Assembly (NCBI GenBank): GCA_900542115.1
Contig: UQMC01000009.1
Coordinates: 1 to 27,084, forward strand
Origin: an uncultured Oscillibacter sp.
Lineage (GTDB): Bacteria > Bacillota > Clostridia > Oscillospirales > Oscillospiraceae
DNA length: 27,084 bases
Reading direction: 5' to 3'
Shown here: piece by piece, positions 5,987 through 12,288 of the stretch
Numbering within the stretch: position 1 is the stretch's first letter
Layout: each line of letters begins with the position of its first letter
Program-made: the position numbers and the translations under genes
The notes under the pieces: model-generated
The model's database searches: none
Told to the model about the DNA's origin: nothing
The model's input: only the letters and a program-made list of their open reading frames with translations

Positions 5987-8035
5987 ATGGGAAAAGATAC
6001 GTTCTATATCACAACACCGATCTATTACCCCTCCGATAAGCTGCACATCGGCCACACCTACTGCACGGTGGCCACGGATACGATTGCCCGCTATCACCGC
6101 CTGAAGGGCGAGGACGTTATGTTTCTCACCGGCACGGATGAGCACGGCCAGAAAATCGAGCAGAAGGCCAATGAGGCCGGTGTAACGCCGCAGGAGTTTG
6201 TGGACCGCATTGTGGACGGTCCCCGTGGCGTCCGTGATCTGTGGAAGCTGATGAACATTTCCAATGACCGCTTCATCCGCACCACGGACGACTACCATGT
6301 CAAGGCCATCCAGCGCATTTTCAGACGGATGTATGACAACGGCGATATCTATAAGGGCACTTACAAGGGCAAGTACTGCACTCCCTGCGAGTCCTTCTGG
6401 ACGGAGAGCCAGCTCAAGGACGGTTGCTGCCCCGACTGCGGCCGCCCGGTGGTGGACGCTGAGGAGGAGGCTTACTTCTTCCGCCTGAGCAAGTACGCCG
6501 ACCGTATCCGGGACCTGCTGGAGAACACCGACTTCCTCCAGCCCCGCTCCCGCGTCAACGAGATGGTGAAAAACTTCATCGATCCCGGTCTCGAGGATCT
6601 GTGCGTTTCCCGCACCAGCTTCTCCTGGGGCATCCCCGTGGACTTTGACCCCAAGCACGTTGTCTACGTGTGGGTGGACGCCCTGAGCAACTATATCACC
6701 GCGCTGGGCTATGAGAATGACCGCTATAATGACTACAAGAAATACTGGCCCGGCATCAACATCGTCGGCAAGGAAATTGTGCGGTTCCACTCTATTATCT
6801 GGCCCGCCATGCTCATGAGCCTCGGTGAGCCCGTTCCCAAGCACGTATTCGGCCACGGCTGGCTGCTGCTGGACGGAGGCAAGATGTCCAAGTCCAAGGG
6901 CAATGTGGTGGACCCCTATGTGCTGGCGGAGCATTTTGGCGTGGACGCTCTGCGCTTCTTCCTGATGCGGACGTTCCCCTTCGGCTCCGACGGCAACTTC
7001 TCCAACGAGCTGCTGATTCAAACCATCAACACCGACCTTGCCAATGACCTCGGCAACCTTGTCAGCCGCACCACCGCCATGGTAAGTAAGTATTTCGGCG
7101 GCAAGCTGCCTGCCGACTGCGGCGCCACGGCGGACGAGAAGCAGCTGGCCGCCATGGTCCGCATGGGCAGCAGCGTGGAGCTCTCCGCCAGCGGCGACAC
7201 TGTGGACCCCGTGCTGTACGATGCCCAGCTGGTGGCTCAGGCCGCCGGTCTGAAGAAGGCCTACGCCCACGAGATGGACACCTTTGCTCCCCACAACGCG
7301 CTGGCGGAAGTTTTCAAGGTCATCCAGCGCGCCAACAAGTATATCGACGAGAACGCTCCCTGGGCCCTGGCAAAGGACATGGAGGCCAACGGCGCGCGGC
7401 TTGCCCATGTGCTGTACGTTCTGCTGGAGGCCACCCGCATCTGCGGCACACTGCTGACGCCGTTTATGCCCGAGAGCATGGACAAGCTCTTTGCCCAGAT
7501 CGGCGCCGGTGAGGCAGAGCGGACTTGGGAAAACGCGGATCTGTGGGGCGTTCTGCCCGAGACCGTTGCGGTGGTCAAGGGCGAGAACCTGTTCCCCCGC
7601 CTGGATATGGACAAGGCGTTGGAGGAGCTGGAGGCCGCCGAGGCCGCTGCCCGCAAGGCCGCGCTGCCCGCCGTGGAGGTGGAGCCGCAGCTCACGGAAA
7701 AGGTGGACTTCGACACATTCTGCAAGTCCGACTTCCGCGCTGTCAAGGTCAAAGCCTGCGAAGCGGTGAAGAAGTCTGAAAAGCTCCTGCGCTTCACGCT
7801 GGATGACGGTACCGGCACGGACCGTCAGATTCTCTCCGGCATTCATAAGTTCTATGAGCCGGAGGAGCTGGTGGGCAAGACGCTGGTGGCCATTGTGAAT
7901 CTGCCGCCCCGGAAGATGATGGGCTTTGAGAGCAACGGTATGCTCCTCTCCGCCATCCACACGGAGCAGGGTGAGGAAAAGCTGAACCTTATCATGGTGG
8001 ATGACAAGATTCCGGCGGGCGCGAAACTGTGCTAA
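5987..8035 (+). CDS. metG: Methionyl-tRNA synthetase
   Basis: A class I aminoacyl-tRNA synthetase of 682 residues that charges tRNA-Met for initiation and elongation. From the ATG at 5987 (GAGGA upstream): HIGH motif at residues 20-23, a Zn knuckle with C131, C134, C148 and C151 (KYCTPCESFW and CCPDCGRP), the KMSKS loop at 299-303 (GGKMSKSKGNVVDP), an anticodon-binding helical domain, and a C-terminal EMAP-II/Trbp111 OB-fold tRNA-binding domain (FDTFCKSDFRAVKVKACEAV to PPRKMMGFESNGMLLSA). The C-terminal domain makes this the long, dimeric form common in Firmicutes. It is monocistronic behind a T-box leader. Long open frames on the opposite strand are by-products of high GC at third positions. 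Confidence 0.98.
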   Translation: MGKDTFYITTPIYYPSDKLHIGHTYCTVATDTIARYHRLKGEDVMFLTGTDEHGQKIEQKANEAGVTPQEFVDRIVDGPRGVRDLWKLMNISNDRFIRTTDDYHVKAIQRIFRRMYDNGDIYKGTYKGKYCTPCESFWTESQLKDGCCPDCGRPVVDAEEEAYFFRLSKYADRIRDLLENTDFLQPRSRVNEMVKNFIDPGLEDLCVSRTSFSWGIPVDFDPKHVVYVWVDALSNYITALGYENDRYNDYKKYWPGINIVGKEIVRFHSIIWPAMLMSLGEPVPKHVFGHGWLLLDGGKMSKSKGNVVDPYVLAEHFGVDALRFFLMRTFPFGSDGNFSNELLIQTINTDLANDLGNLVSRTTAMVSKYFGGKLPADCGATADEKQLAAMVRMGSSVELSASGDTVDPVLYDAQLVAQAAGLKKAYAHEMDTFAPHNALAEVFKVIQRANKYIDENAPWALAKDMEANGARLAHVLYVLLEATRICGTLLTPFMPESMDKLFAQIGAGEAERTWENADLWGVLPETVAVVKGENLFPRLDMDKALEELEAAEAAARKAALPAVEVEPQLTEKVDFDTFCKSDFRAVKVKACEAVKKSEKLLRFTLDDGTGTDRQILSGIHKFYEPEELVGKTLVAIVNLPPRKMMGFESNGMLLSAIHTEQGEEKLNLIMVDDKIPAGAKLC

Positions 8036-8040
8036 ATCTT

Positions 8041-8065
8041 CAAGGGGGGATTTCATCCCCCCTTG
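8041..8065 (+). terminator. Hairpin after metG, probable terminator
   Basis: CAAGGGGGGA - TTTCA - TCCCCCCTTG, a perfect 10-bp stem five bases past the metG stop. The following AGATTCC is not a proper T-run, so this may be a structural or partial terminator. Confidence 0.5.
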
Positions 8066-8417
8066 AGATTCCCCCTCACTGGTGACGCGGCGTCACTGGT
8101 GTATGCGCCCCCGGCGCACAGGTCTTTGTATTTTCGCCGCGCACAGGCCGCGGCGAAAATGCTTCAAAATATTTTACCGGCAGAAGACACTCGCACACTT
8201 GCGGGGCGCAAGGTTATCCATCATCAGGCGCGTGTCCTGATGACGGAGGATTTAAATTTACTTTTGCAGCGGTATCTAAGGCACATGGCACAAAGTATTT
8301 TTGTCAGGTGTACACCCTGCCAAAATGATGAAACTGACGCTGACACAGCGGAGAACAGGGGAAACCGGCGGGTTTCCCCTGAAATCCTTTTCAGAACACT
8401 TGGAATTGAGGTAGCAA
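8066..8417 (+). other. Hairpin-rich spacer between metG and the HAD gene, possible dispersed repeat
   Basis: No convincing gene is visible. The stretch holds a direct repeat TCACTGGTG twice (8 bases apart), a 12-bp stem ATTTTCGCCGCG/CGCGGCGAAAAT (8130-8160), an 8-bp stem TCATCAGG/CCTGATGA near 8222-8245, and an 11-bp stem CAGGGGAAACC/GGTTTCCCCTG (8356-8381) followed by a weak T-tract, which may end a transcript. One forward frame stays open across the whole spacer (126 codons from a TTG inside the metG hairpin, running into the HAD gene) but has no ribosome-binding site. The density of perfect stems and the open frame are more like a dispersed intergenic repeat family than a protein gene; that is inference. 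Confidence 0.45.
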
Positions 8418-9068
8418 ATGCGGTTACAAAGCGCGATTTTTGATATGGACGGGACCCTGCTGGACTCCATGCCCACGTGGCGGGAGCTTGGCCCCGCCTT
8501 TTTGCGGGAGGCCGGCATCCCCGCCACGCCGGAACAGGAGCAGATGCTCCGCACCATGACAGACCACGAGGTAATTCCCTATCTCCGGGAGGTCTGCGGC
8601 CTGCCGTGGTCGGAGCAGGAGATCATGGACAAGATCATCGCCCGGATGGAGGATTTTTACTCCACGGCGGTGCGGCCGAAGCCGGGACTGGAAAAATTCC
8701 TCTCCATTTTGAAAATGGAAGGCGTGTGGATGTACGTGGCCACCGCCACCCACCGCCGCCTGACGGAAAAAGCCCTGAAAACGGCGGGCATCGACCACTA
8801 TTTCCGGGGCATCGTCACCTCCGCCGACGCCGGAAGCCACAAGTCGGAAAGCGCCGAAATCTACGAGATGGCCCTGCGGCGGCTTCAGTCCAACAAGCGG
8901 GACACCGTGGTTTTTGAGGACGCCCTCTACGCTGCCCGCACCGCCAAGGCGGCGGGCTTCCGAGTGGCCGGTGTCTATGACGTGACCGCGGAAAAGGATC
9001 AGGCGGAGCTTCAGCGCATCTGCGACTATTACATCCGCTCCTATGAGGAGTTGGTGGAAACACTGTAA
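8418..9068 (+). CDS. HAD-superfamily phosphatase, beta-phosphoglucomutase-like
   Basis: A 216-residue soluble hydrolase of HAD subfamily IA. Motif I is IFDMDGTLLDS, with nucleophile D9 and general acid D11; motif II is the threonine in YVATATHRR; motif III is the lysine in AGSHKSESAEIYE; motif IV is VVFEDALYAART. The alpha-helical cap follows motif I (DSMPTWRELGPAFLREAGI). The start is the ATG at 8418, with GAGGT seven bases upstream. Relatives include beta-phosphoglucomutases and various sugar-phosphate or nucleotide phosphatases; the cap alone does not settle the substrate. It stands alone between two gene-poor spacers and is not obviously in an operon. Confidence 0.88.
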   Translation: MRLQSAIFDMDGTLLDSMPTWRELGPAFLREAGIPATPEQEQMLRTMTDHEVIPYLREVCGLPWSEQEIMDKIIARMEDFYSTAVRPKPGLEKFLSILKMEGVWMYVATATHRRLTEKALKTAGIDHYFRGIVTSADAGSHKSESAEIYEMALRRLQSNKRDTVVFEDALYAARTAKAAGFRVAGVYDVTAEKDQAELQRICDYYIRSYEELVETL

Positions 9069-9349
9069 TTTTTCAGGTAAGCAGTCATCGATAAGGTGAT
9101 GAATTTTCCAAGGCGGTAAGGAAGAGTGTGCGCGGGAAACTCAAGAAGGGATACACCGTCACAGCATGACGATTCCCAGCCCTGATAGGTTGCCAATCAT
9201 GCCGTTTCCTCGAAATATCCTCGCTGTATCTGCCGCAGGCAGCGCTTCGGCTGTTTCCCTGCGCCATTTCAATCAGAAATTTTGAGAAGCCTTTAAGGCT
9301 CTCAAAATTTGTTCAGCGTGTGAAAAAGTCTTTTCGACACGCTGAACAT
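9069..9349 (+). repeat. Structured spacer with two long hairpins, possible dispersed repeat
   Basis: No protein gene is supported here. After TCATC/GATGA and CTGCC/GGCAG stems come two strong adjacent hairpins. The first, 9277-9310, pairs AAATTTTGAG plus AGCC with GGCT plus CTCAAAATTT (14 bp, one bulged A). The second, 9311-9347, pairs GTTCAGCGTGT plus GAAAA with TTTTC plus ACACGCTGAAC (16 bp, one bulged G). A terminator follows directly at 9350. The hairpin pair with no gene looks like the end of a dispersed repeat or of a small structured RNA. A minus-strand 60-codon frame (9085-9267) has no support of its own. Confidence 0.5.
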
Positions 9350-9374
9350 GGGTCCCGGTGGGGGCCCGTTTTTT
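9350..9374 (+). terminator. Intrinsic terminator before the sigma factor gene
   Basis: GGGTCCC - GGTG - GGGGCCC (one U-G pair) followed by G and TTTTTT. It closes whatever is transcribed from the HAD gene or from the structured spacer. Confidence 0.82.
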
Positions 9375-9412
9375 CTATCCGGAAGCAATCCGCAAAATTT
9401 TTTGCACCGCCG

Positions 9413-9441
9413 TGTAACGAAATGCCCCGCCGGGGGATATA
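9413..9441 (+). promoter_or_regulatory. Candidate ECF-sigma (autoregulatory) promoter
   Basis: TGTAAC (9413-9418), 17 bases, then GATATA (9436-9441), about 33 bases before the sigma gene. TGTAAC matches the -35 used by ECF sigma factors such as Bacillus SigX. The -10 region is less typical. The spacer contains a CCCC-GCC-GGGG hairpin. Autoregulation is usual for such pairs but is inferred here. Confidence 0.42.
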
Positions 9442-9474
9442 CCCTATGAAAACACCGGGAAAGGAGGAACCGCT

Positions 9475-9963
9475 GTGGAGGATATGGAGGCCGTTTACCG
9501 CCGCCACGCTCAGACCGTTTATAAGTTCCTCCTGTCCCAATGTCACAGCGCCCAAATGGCAGAGGAGCTGACACAGGAGACCTTTTATCAGGCGGTGCGC
9601 TCTATTGACCAGTTCGACGGCAGCTGCAAGGTGTCCGTCTGGTTGTGCCAGATCGCCAAGCACCTGTGGTATCAGCATTTGCGGAAGGCCAACCGGGAAA
9701 CGGAGCTTCCTGAGGAAGCAGAGCTGCCGCTGGTGCCCTCCGCCGAGGAGGAGGCCGTCAGCCGCTCCGGGCAGTTAGATCTGCTGCGGCGGGTCCATGA
9801 ATTACCGGAGCCGGGACGTGAGGTGGTCTACCTCCGGGCCTTCGGCGGGCTGTCCTTCCGGGAGATTGGAGACGTTTTAGGCAAAACGGAGACCTGGGCC
9901 AGAGTGACCTTTTACCGGGGCAAGGAACGATTGAAGCAAGGAGGCTGCAACGATGAAAAATGA
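9475..9963 (+). CDS. ECF-type RNA polymerase sigma factor
   Basis: A 162-residue alternative sigma factor with the two-domain ECF plan. Region 2 covers roughly residues 5-65 (YRRHAQTVYKFLLSQC to WLCQIAKHLWYQHLRKANRE), then an acidic linker (ELPEEAELPL), then region 4 at about 100-155 (LPEPGREVVYLRAFGGLSFR with EIGDVLGKTETWARVTFYRG). The start is the GTG at 9475, with AAGGAGG seven bases upstream. The gene overlaps the anti-sigma gene by 11 bp, so the two are translationally coupled. The signal sensed is unknown; the pairing with a membrane zinc-finger anti-sigma factor suggests an envelope or extracellular cue. Confidence 0.93.
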   Translation: MEDMEAVYRRHAQTVYKFLLSQCHSAQMAEELTQETFYQAVRSIDQFDGSCKVSVWLCQIAKHLWYQHLRKANRETELPEEAELPLVPSAEEEAVSRSGQLDLLRRVHELPEPGREVVYLRAFGGLSFREIGDVLGKTETWARVTFYRGKERLKQGGCNDEK

Positions 9964-11026
9964 TCTACCCTGCGGGGTGGTGCGGGACCTTCTGCCCTCC
10001 TATGTAGAGGGGCTGACCGCGCCGGAGACCAACGAGGCGGTGGAGCGCCACCTGTCGGACTGTGCGGACTGCGAGCGGCTCCGAGCTGAGCTTACAAGCA
10101 GGGACGTCCCCGGCGCGCCGGAGGAGGTCAAGGAAGTCGATTATCTCAAAAAAGTCCGGCGCCGGGGGCGGCGGCGGGTCATGATAGCAGTGGCCGTTAC
10201 CGTTCTAATTTTAGCGCTGGGAATTGCGGCCAAGCTATTTCTGATCGGCTCGCCTGCCATCTGGGACAACTGGGAAAATCCCAACTGGATGGCTTACACA
10301 AACGTGCTGAATCAGCTGGACATCCGCTTCTATTCCGAGTTTCTGGACACGGCCTACTGTAACTGGAACGTGACCAATGAAAACGGCATTGTCCGTGTCA
10401 GCGCGCGAAAGGTTCTCCCCTCGGTTTTCCATGATACATCGGATCATTGGGAGCATATTTTGCTGAACGGCGTGCGGGAGGTCTGGGTGTCAAATCAGTT
10501 GGTCTGGCAGGGCGGTGTCATGATTTCCCCGCAGATCGACCGTGTCTATCAAGCCAAGACGCCCTATGTGGGCAATGCCCCCGCCGTGGGGCGGGTAGTC
10601 AGTGCCGTAGGATTCAACTTGTGGGGTGACTACACCATGGAATTGCAGACCTCTGCCCAGCCCTACCGGCTGACCCTGCGCTATTCCAGCTCTTTTACCC
10701 CGGAAGGGATGGAAAGCGGCACCAAAGACATCTTTCAGGATATGGCGGCAACATTGGTTGCCATCGGCAACCTGGATGAGATCGAATGTGCCTTTCAGGG
10801 CGGCAATGACCAGTCCTGGTCCTATGTGCTGACGGTGGAGGAACTGAATCAGGCTCTGCCTCAAATCGTTTCTGCCTACAATGAACGGTTTTTGAATCAA
10901 AAGGACTGTCCCCTCTATGCCAGCGTGAAGGACTACGGGGATTCCTGTGCCGATCTGGATCAGCTGTATGAAGCTATGTGGTGGGCCATTGAACTGGGTG
11001 CGTATGCACCTCAAGTCCAATCATAA
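9953..11026 (+). CDS. Membrane anti-sigma factor: zinc-finger HC2, one membrane segment, DUF4825-like outer domain
   Basis: A 357-residue partner of the sigma factor. The N-terminal cytoplasmic part has the ZAS/HC2 zinc-binding pattern H33-x3-C37-x2-C40, with C7 upstream, in ERHLSDCADC. A basic stop-transfer (KKVRRRGRRR) precedes a single membrane segment at about residues 76-97. The remaining 260 or so residues lie outside. Around residues 197-220, AKTPYVGNAPAVGRVVSAVG resembles the core of DUF4825, a domain seen in secreted or membrane-anchored Firmicutes proteins. Inference: the outer domain perceives an envelope signal and the HC2 domain then releases the sigma factor. The ATG at 9953 overlaps the sigma stop codon. 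A strong terminator follows immediately. Confidence 0.85.
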   Translation: MKNDLPCGVVRDLLPSYVEGLTAPETNEAVERHLSDCADCERLRAELTSRDVPGAPEEVKEVDYLKKVRRRGRRRVMIAVAVTVLILALGIAAKLFLIGSPAIWDNWENPNWMAYTNVLNQLDIRFYSEFLDTAYCNWNVTNENGIVRVSARKVLPSVFHDTSDHWEHILLNGVREVWVSNQLVWQGGVMISPQIDRVYQAKTPYVGNAPAVGRVVSAVGFNLWGDYTMELQTSAQPYRLTLRYSSSFTPEGMESGTKDIFQDMAATLVAIGNLDEIECAFQGGNDQSWSYVLTVEELNQALPQIVSAYNERFLNQKDCPLYASVKDYGDSCADLDQLYEAMWWAIELGAYAPQVQS

Positions 11027-11064
11027 AAAAGGTTCCGGCGTCCGCGGACGCCGGAACCTTTTTT
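11025..11064 (+). terminator. Terminator of the sigma/anti-sigma operon
   Basis: A long perfect stem, GGTTCCGGCGTCC - GC - GGACGCCGGAACC, flanked by AAAAAA and TTTTTT. It overlaps the anti-sigma stop codon and is symmetrical enough to work in both directions. Confidence 0.97.
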
Positions 11065-11109
11065 ATCGGGACCTTAACGTCCTCGTTCTGGTCACACACC
11101 TGTGAAATA

Positions 11110-11118
11110 TGGTATAAT
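11110..11118 (+). promoter_or_regulatory. Extended -10 promoter of the first yitT-like gene
   Basis: TGGTATAAT is a perfect extended -10 (TG-N-TATAAT) 26 bases before the ATG. No good -35 is seen at 17 bases, which is compatible with an extended -10 promoter. Confidence 0.7.
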
Positions 11119-11144
11119 GGAAAAAACGAAAAGTGAGGGGTCCC

Positions 11145-12035
11145 ATGAAAAAAAAGCTCCATACCCTGACTGACGGTCTGCGTTGGTCCTCCTTTGCGCT
11201 GCTGTTGGCCGCCGGTATCATCAACGCCATCGGCGTCACCATGTTTTTGGCCCCGGTGCACCTGTACGACAGCGGCATTTCCGGCACCTCCATGCTGCTC
11301 TGGCAGATCACGCCGGAGCGGTACACCCTGTCGCTGTTTCTTCTGCTGCTGAATACGCCGCTGTTTCTGTTCGGCTGGCGGAAGCAGGGCACGGTCTTTA
11401 CGGTGTACTCCCTCTGGGCGGTGCTGGTGTACTCCGGCGCATCGTATCTCATTACCAACGTCCTCCCTATCGACGTTTCCACTGCCTCGCCCTTTGCGGG
11501 GAAGGATCTGCTGCTGTGCGCCCTGTTCGGCGGGCTGATTTCCGGCATCGGCAGCGGTATGACCATCCGCTTCGGCGGTGCCATTGACGGCGTTGAGGTC
11601 ATGGCGGTCATCTTTGCCAAGGGGCTTGGTTTGACAGTGGGGACGTTCGTGATGATCTACAACGTCCTGCTCTACATCGCCATCGGCTGTATTTTCAAAA
11701 GCTGGGTGCTGCCGCTGTATTCCATCGTGACCTACTGCGTGGCTATCAAGGCGGTGGACTTCATTGTGGAGGGTCTTGACAAGGCCAAGTCCGCCATGAT
11801 CGTCACCAATCAGGAAACTGCCATCAGCGCGGCGCTGTCGGAGGCCTTCGGCCGGGGCATCACCCACATTGACGCCCGAGGCTTTTACTCCGGACAGGAG
11901 CAGACCATCATCTACTTTGTAGTAAATCGCTTCCAGATCGCACGGCTGAAATCCATTGTGACTTCCATCGACCCCAACGCCTTTATCACTATCTCGGACG
12001 TATCGGACGTTTTGGGAAAGAGCGTACATAAGTAA
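11145..12035 (+). CDS. YitT family membrane protein (DUF161 plus DUF2179)
   Basis: A 296-residue protein with five or six N-terminal membrane segments (LLLAAGIINAIGVTMFLAPV, LFLLLLNTPLFLFGW and others), the glycine-rich GLISGIGSGMTIRFGGAIDG typical of YitT, and a C-terminal soluble DUF2179 domain of about 80 residues (KSAMIVTNQETAISAALSEA to DPNAFITISDVSDVLGKS). The family is widespread in Firmicutes and its transported substrate is not established. The start is the ATG at 11145, with GAGGGG four bases upstream. It is monocistronic. The last 124 bases overlap a meaningless read-through of the minus-strand recombinase/kinase remnant. A second family member lies at 24775. Confidence 0.92.
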   Translation: MKKKLHTLTDGLRWSSFALLLAAGIINAIGVTMFLAPVHLYDSGISGTSMLLWQITPERYTLSLFLLLLNTPLFLFGWRKQGTVFTVYSLWAVLVYSGASYLITNVLPIDVSTASPFAGKDLLLCALFGGLISGIGSGMTIRFGGAIDGVEVMAVIFAKGLGLTVGTFVMIYNVLLYIAIGCIFKSWVLPLYSIVTYCVAIKAVDFIVEGLDKAKSAMIVTNQETAISAALSEAFGRGITHIDARGFYSGQEQTIIYFVVNRFQIARLKSIVTSIDPNAFITISDVSDVLGKSVHK

Positions 12036-12095
12036 AAAAAGCGGGACAGAGGTTTTAGCGTAATGTCAACAAGGAAGTTTTCTAACTGATGAGAG

Positions 12096-12133
12096 AAGCA
12101 GCGTAATGTACTTTGTATGTTACGCTGCTTTTT
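12096..12133 (+). terminator. Hairpin AAGCAGCGTAA/TTACGCTGCTT, terminator-like, at the recombinase scar
   Basis: An 11-bp perfect stem with a 13-base loop, followed on the plus strand by TTTCTT. It can terminate the YitT transcript. The 10-mer AGCGTAATGT in its left arm also occurs at 12057-12066, giving a short direct repeat just outside the recombinase remnant. Confidence 0.6.
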
Positions 12134-12288
12134 CTTGCGTTTTACAATGATTTGCGAACTTTCTGCCACACTGATAAAGGTGTAGTAGATTTCAATTCGC
12201 TGTTCCCGGTGTCCGCTGCTCTTATCGCCCTCATGAACGATGATCTTCTCAATCAGGTCACGGAGCATAGCAGGTGTCAGTTCCTCGA
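12121..12288 (-). pseudogene. C-terminal remnant of a large serine recombinase (DUF4368-like tail)
   Basis: Only the last 55 or so residues remain: ELTPAMLRDLIEKIIVHEGD, then KSSGHREQRIEIYYTFI, then ESSQIIVKRKKK. This combination (LTP-x2-L-x2-LIEKI-VHE followed by a basic HREQRIEIYY strand) is the conserved C-terminus of Tn4451/Tn916-relative type large serine recombinases carried by conjugative and mobilisable elements of gut Firmicutes. There is no catalytic resolvase domain nearby. The remnant is fused in frame to the broken histidine kinase at about 12285. The original stop codon is not obvious; the frame reads on into the YitT gene. It is best explained as the scar of an integrated element that was lost by deletion. 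Confidence 0.78.

Noticed and set aside
5957..8056. 699-codon open frame antisense to metG
   Set aside because: It mirrors metG with no ribosome-binding site and no recognisable domain, and is explained by GC-rich third positions. The same applies to long antisense frames at 3841-5409, 20380-21399 and 22724-24601.
8063..8443. 126-codon forward frame between metG and the HAD gene
   Set aside because: It starts at a TTG inside a hairpin, has no ribosome-binding site and overlaps the HAD start. Kept only as part of the structured-spacer observation.
9085..9267. 60-codon minus-strand frame in the HAD-sigma spacer
   Set aside because: No ribosome-binding site or known domain, and it lies within repeat-like structured DNA.
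11912..12120. Continuation of the recombinase/kinase frame into the YitT gene
   Set aside because: Beyond the recombinase tail the frame is only the antisense of the YitT 3' end.
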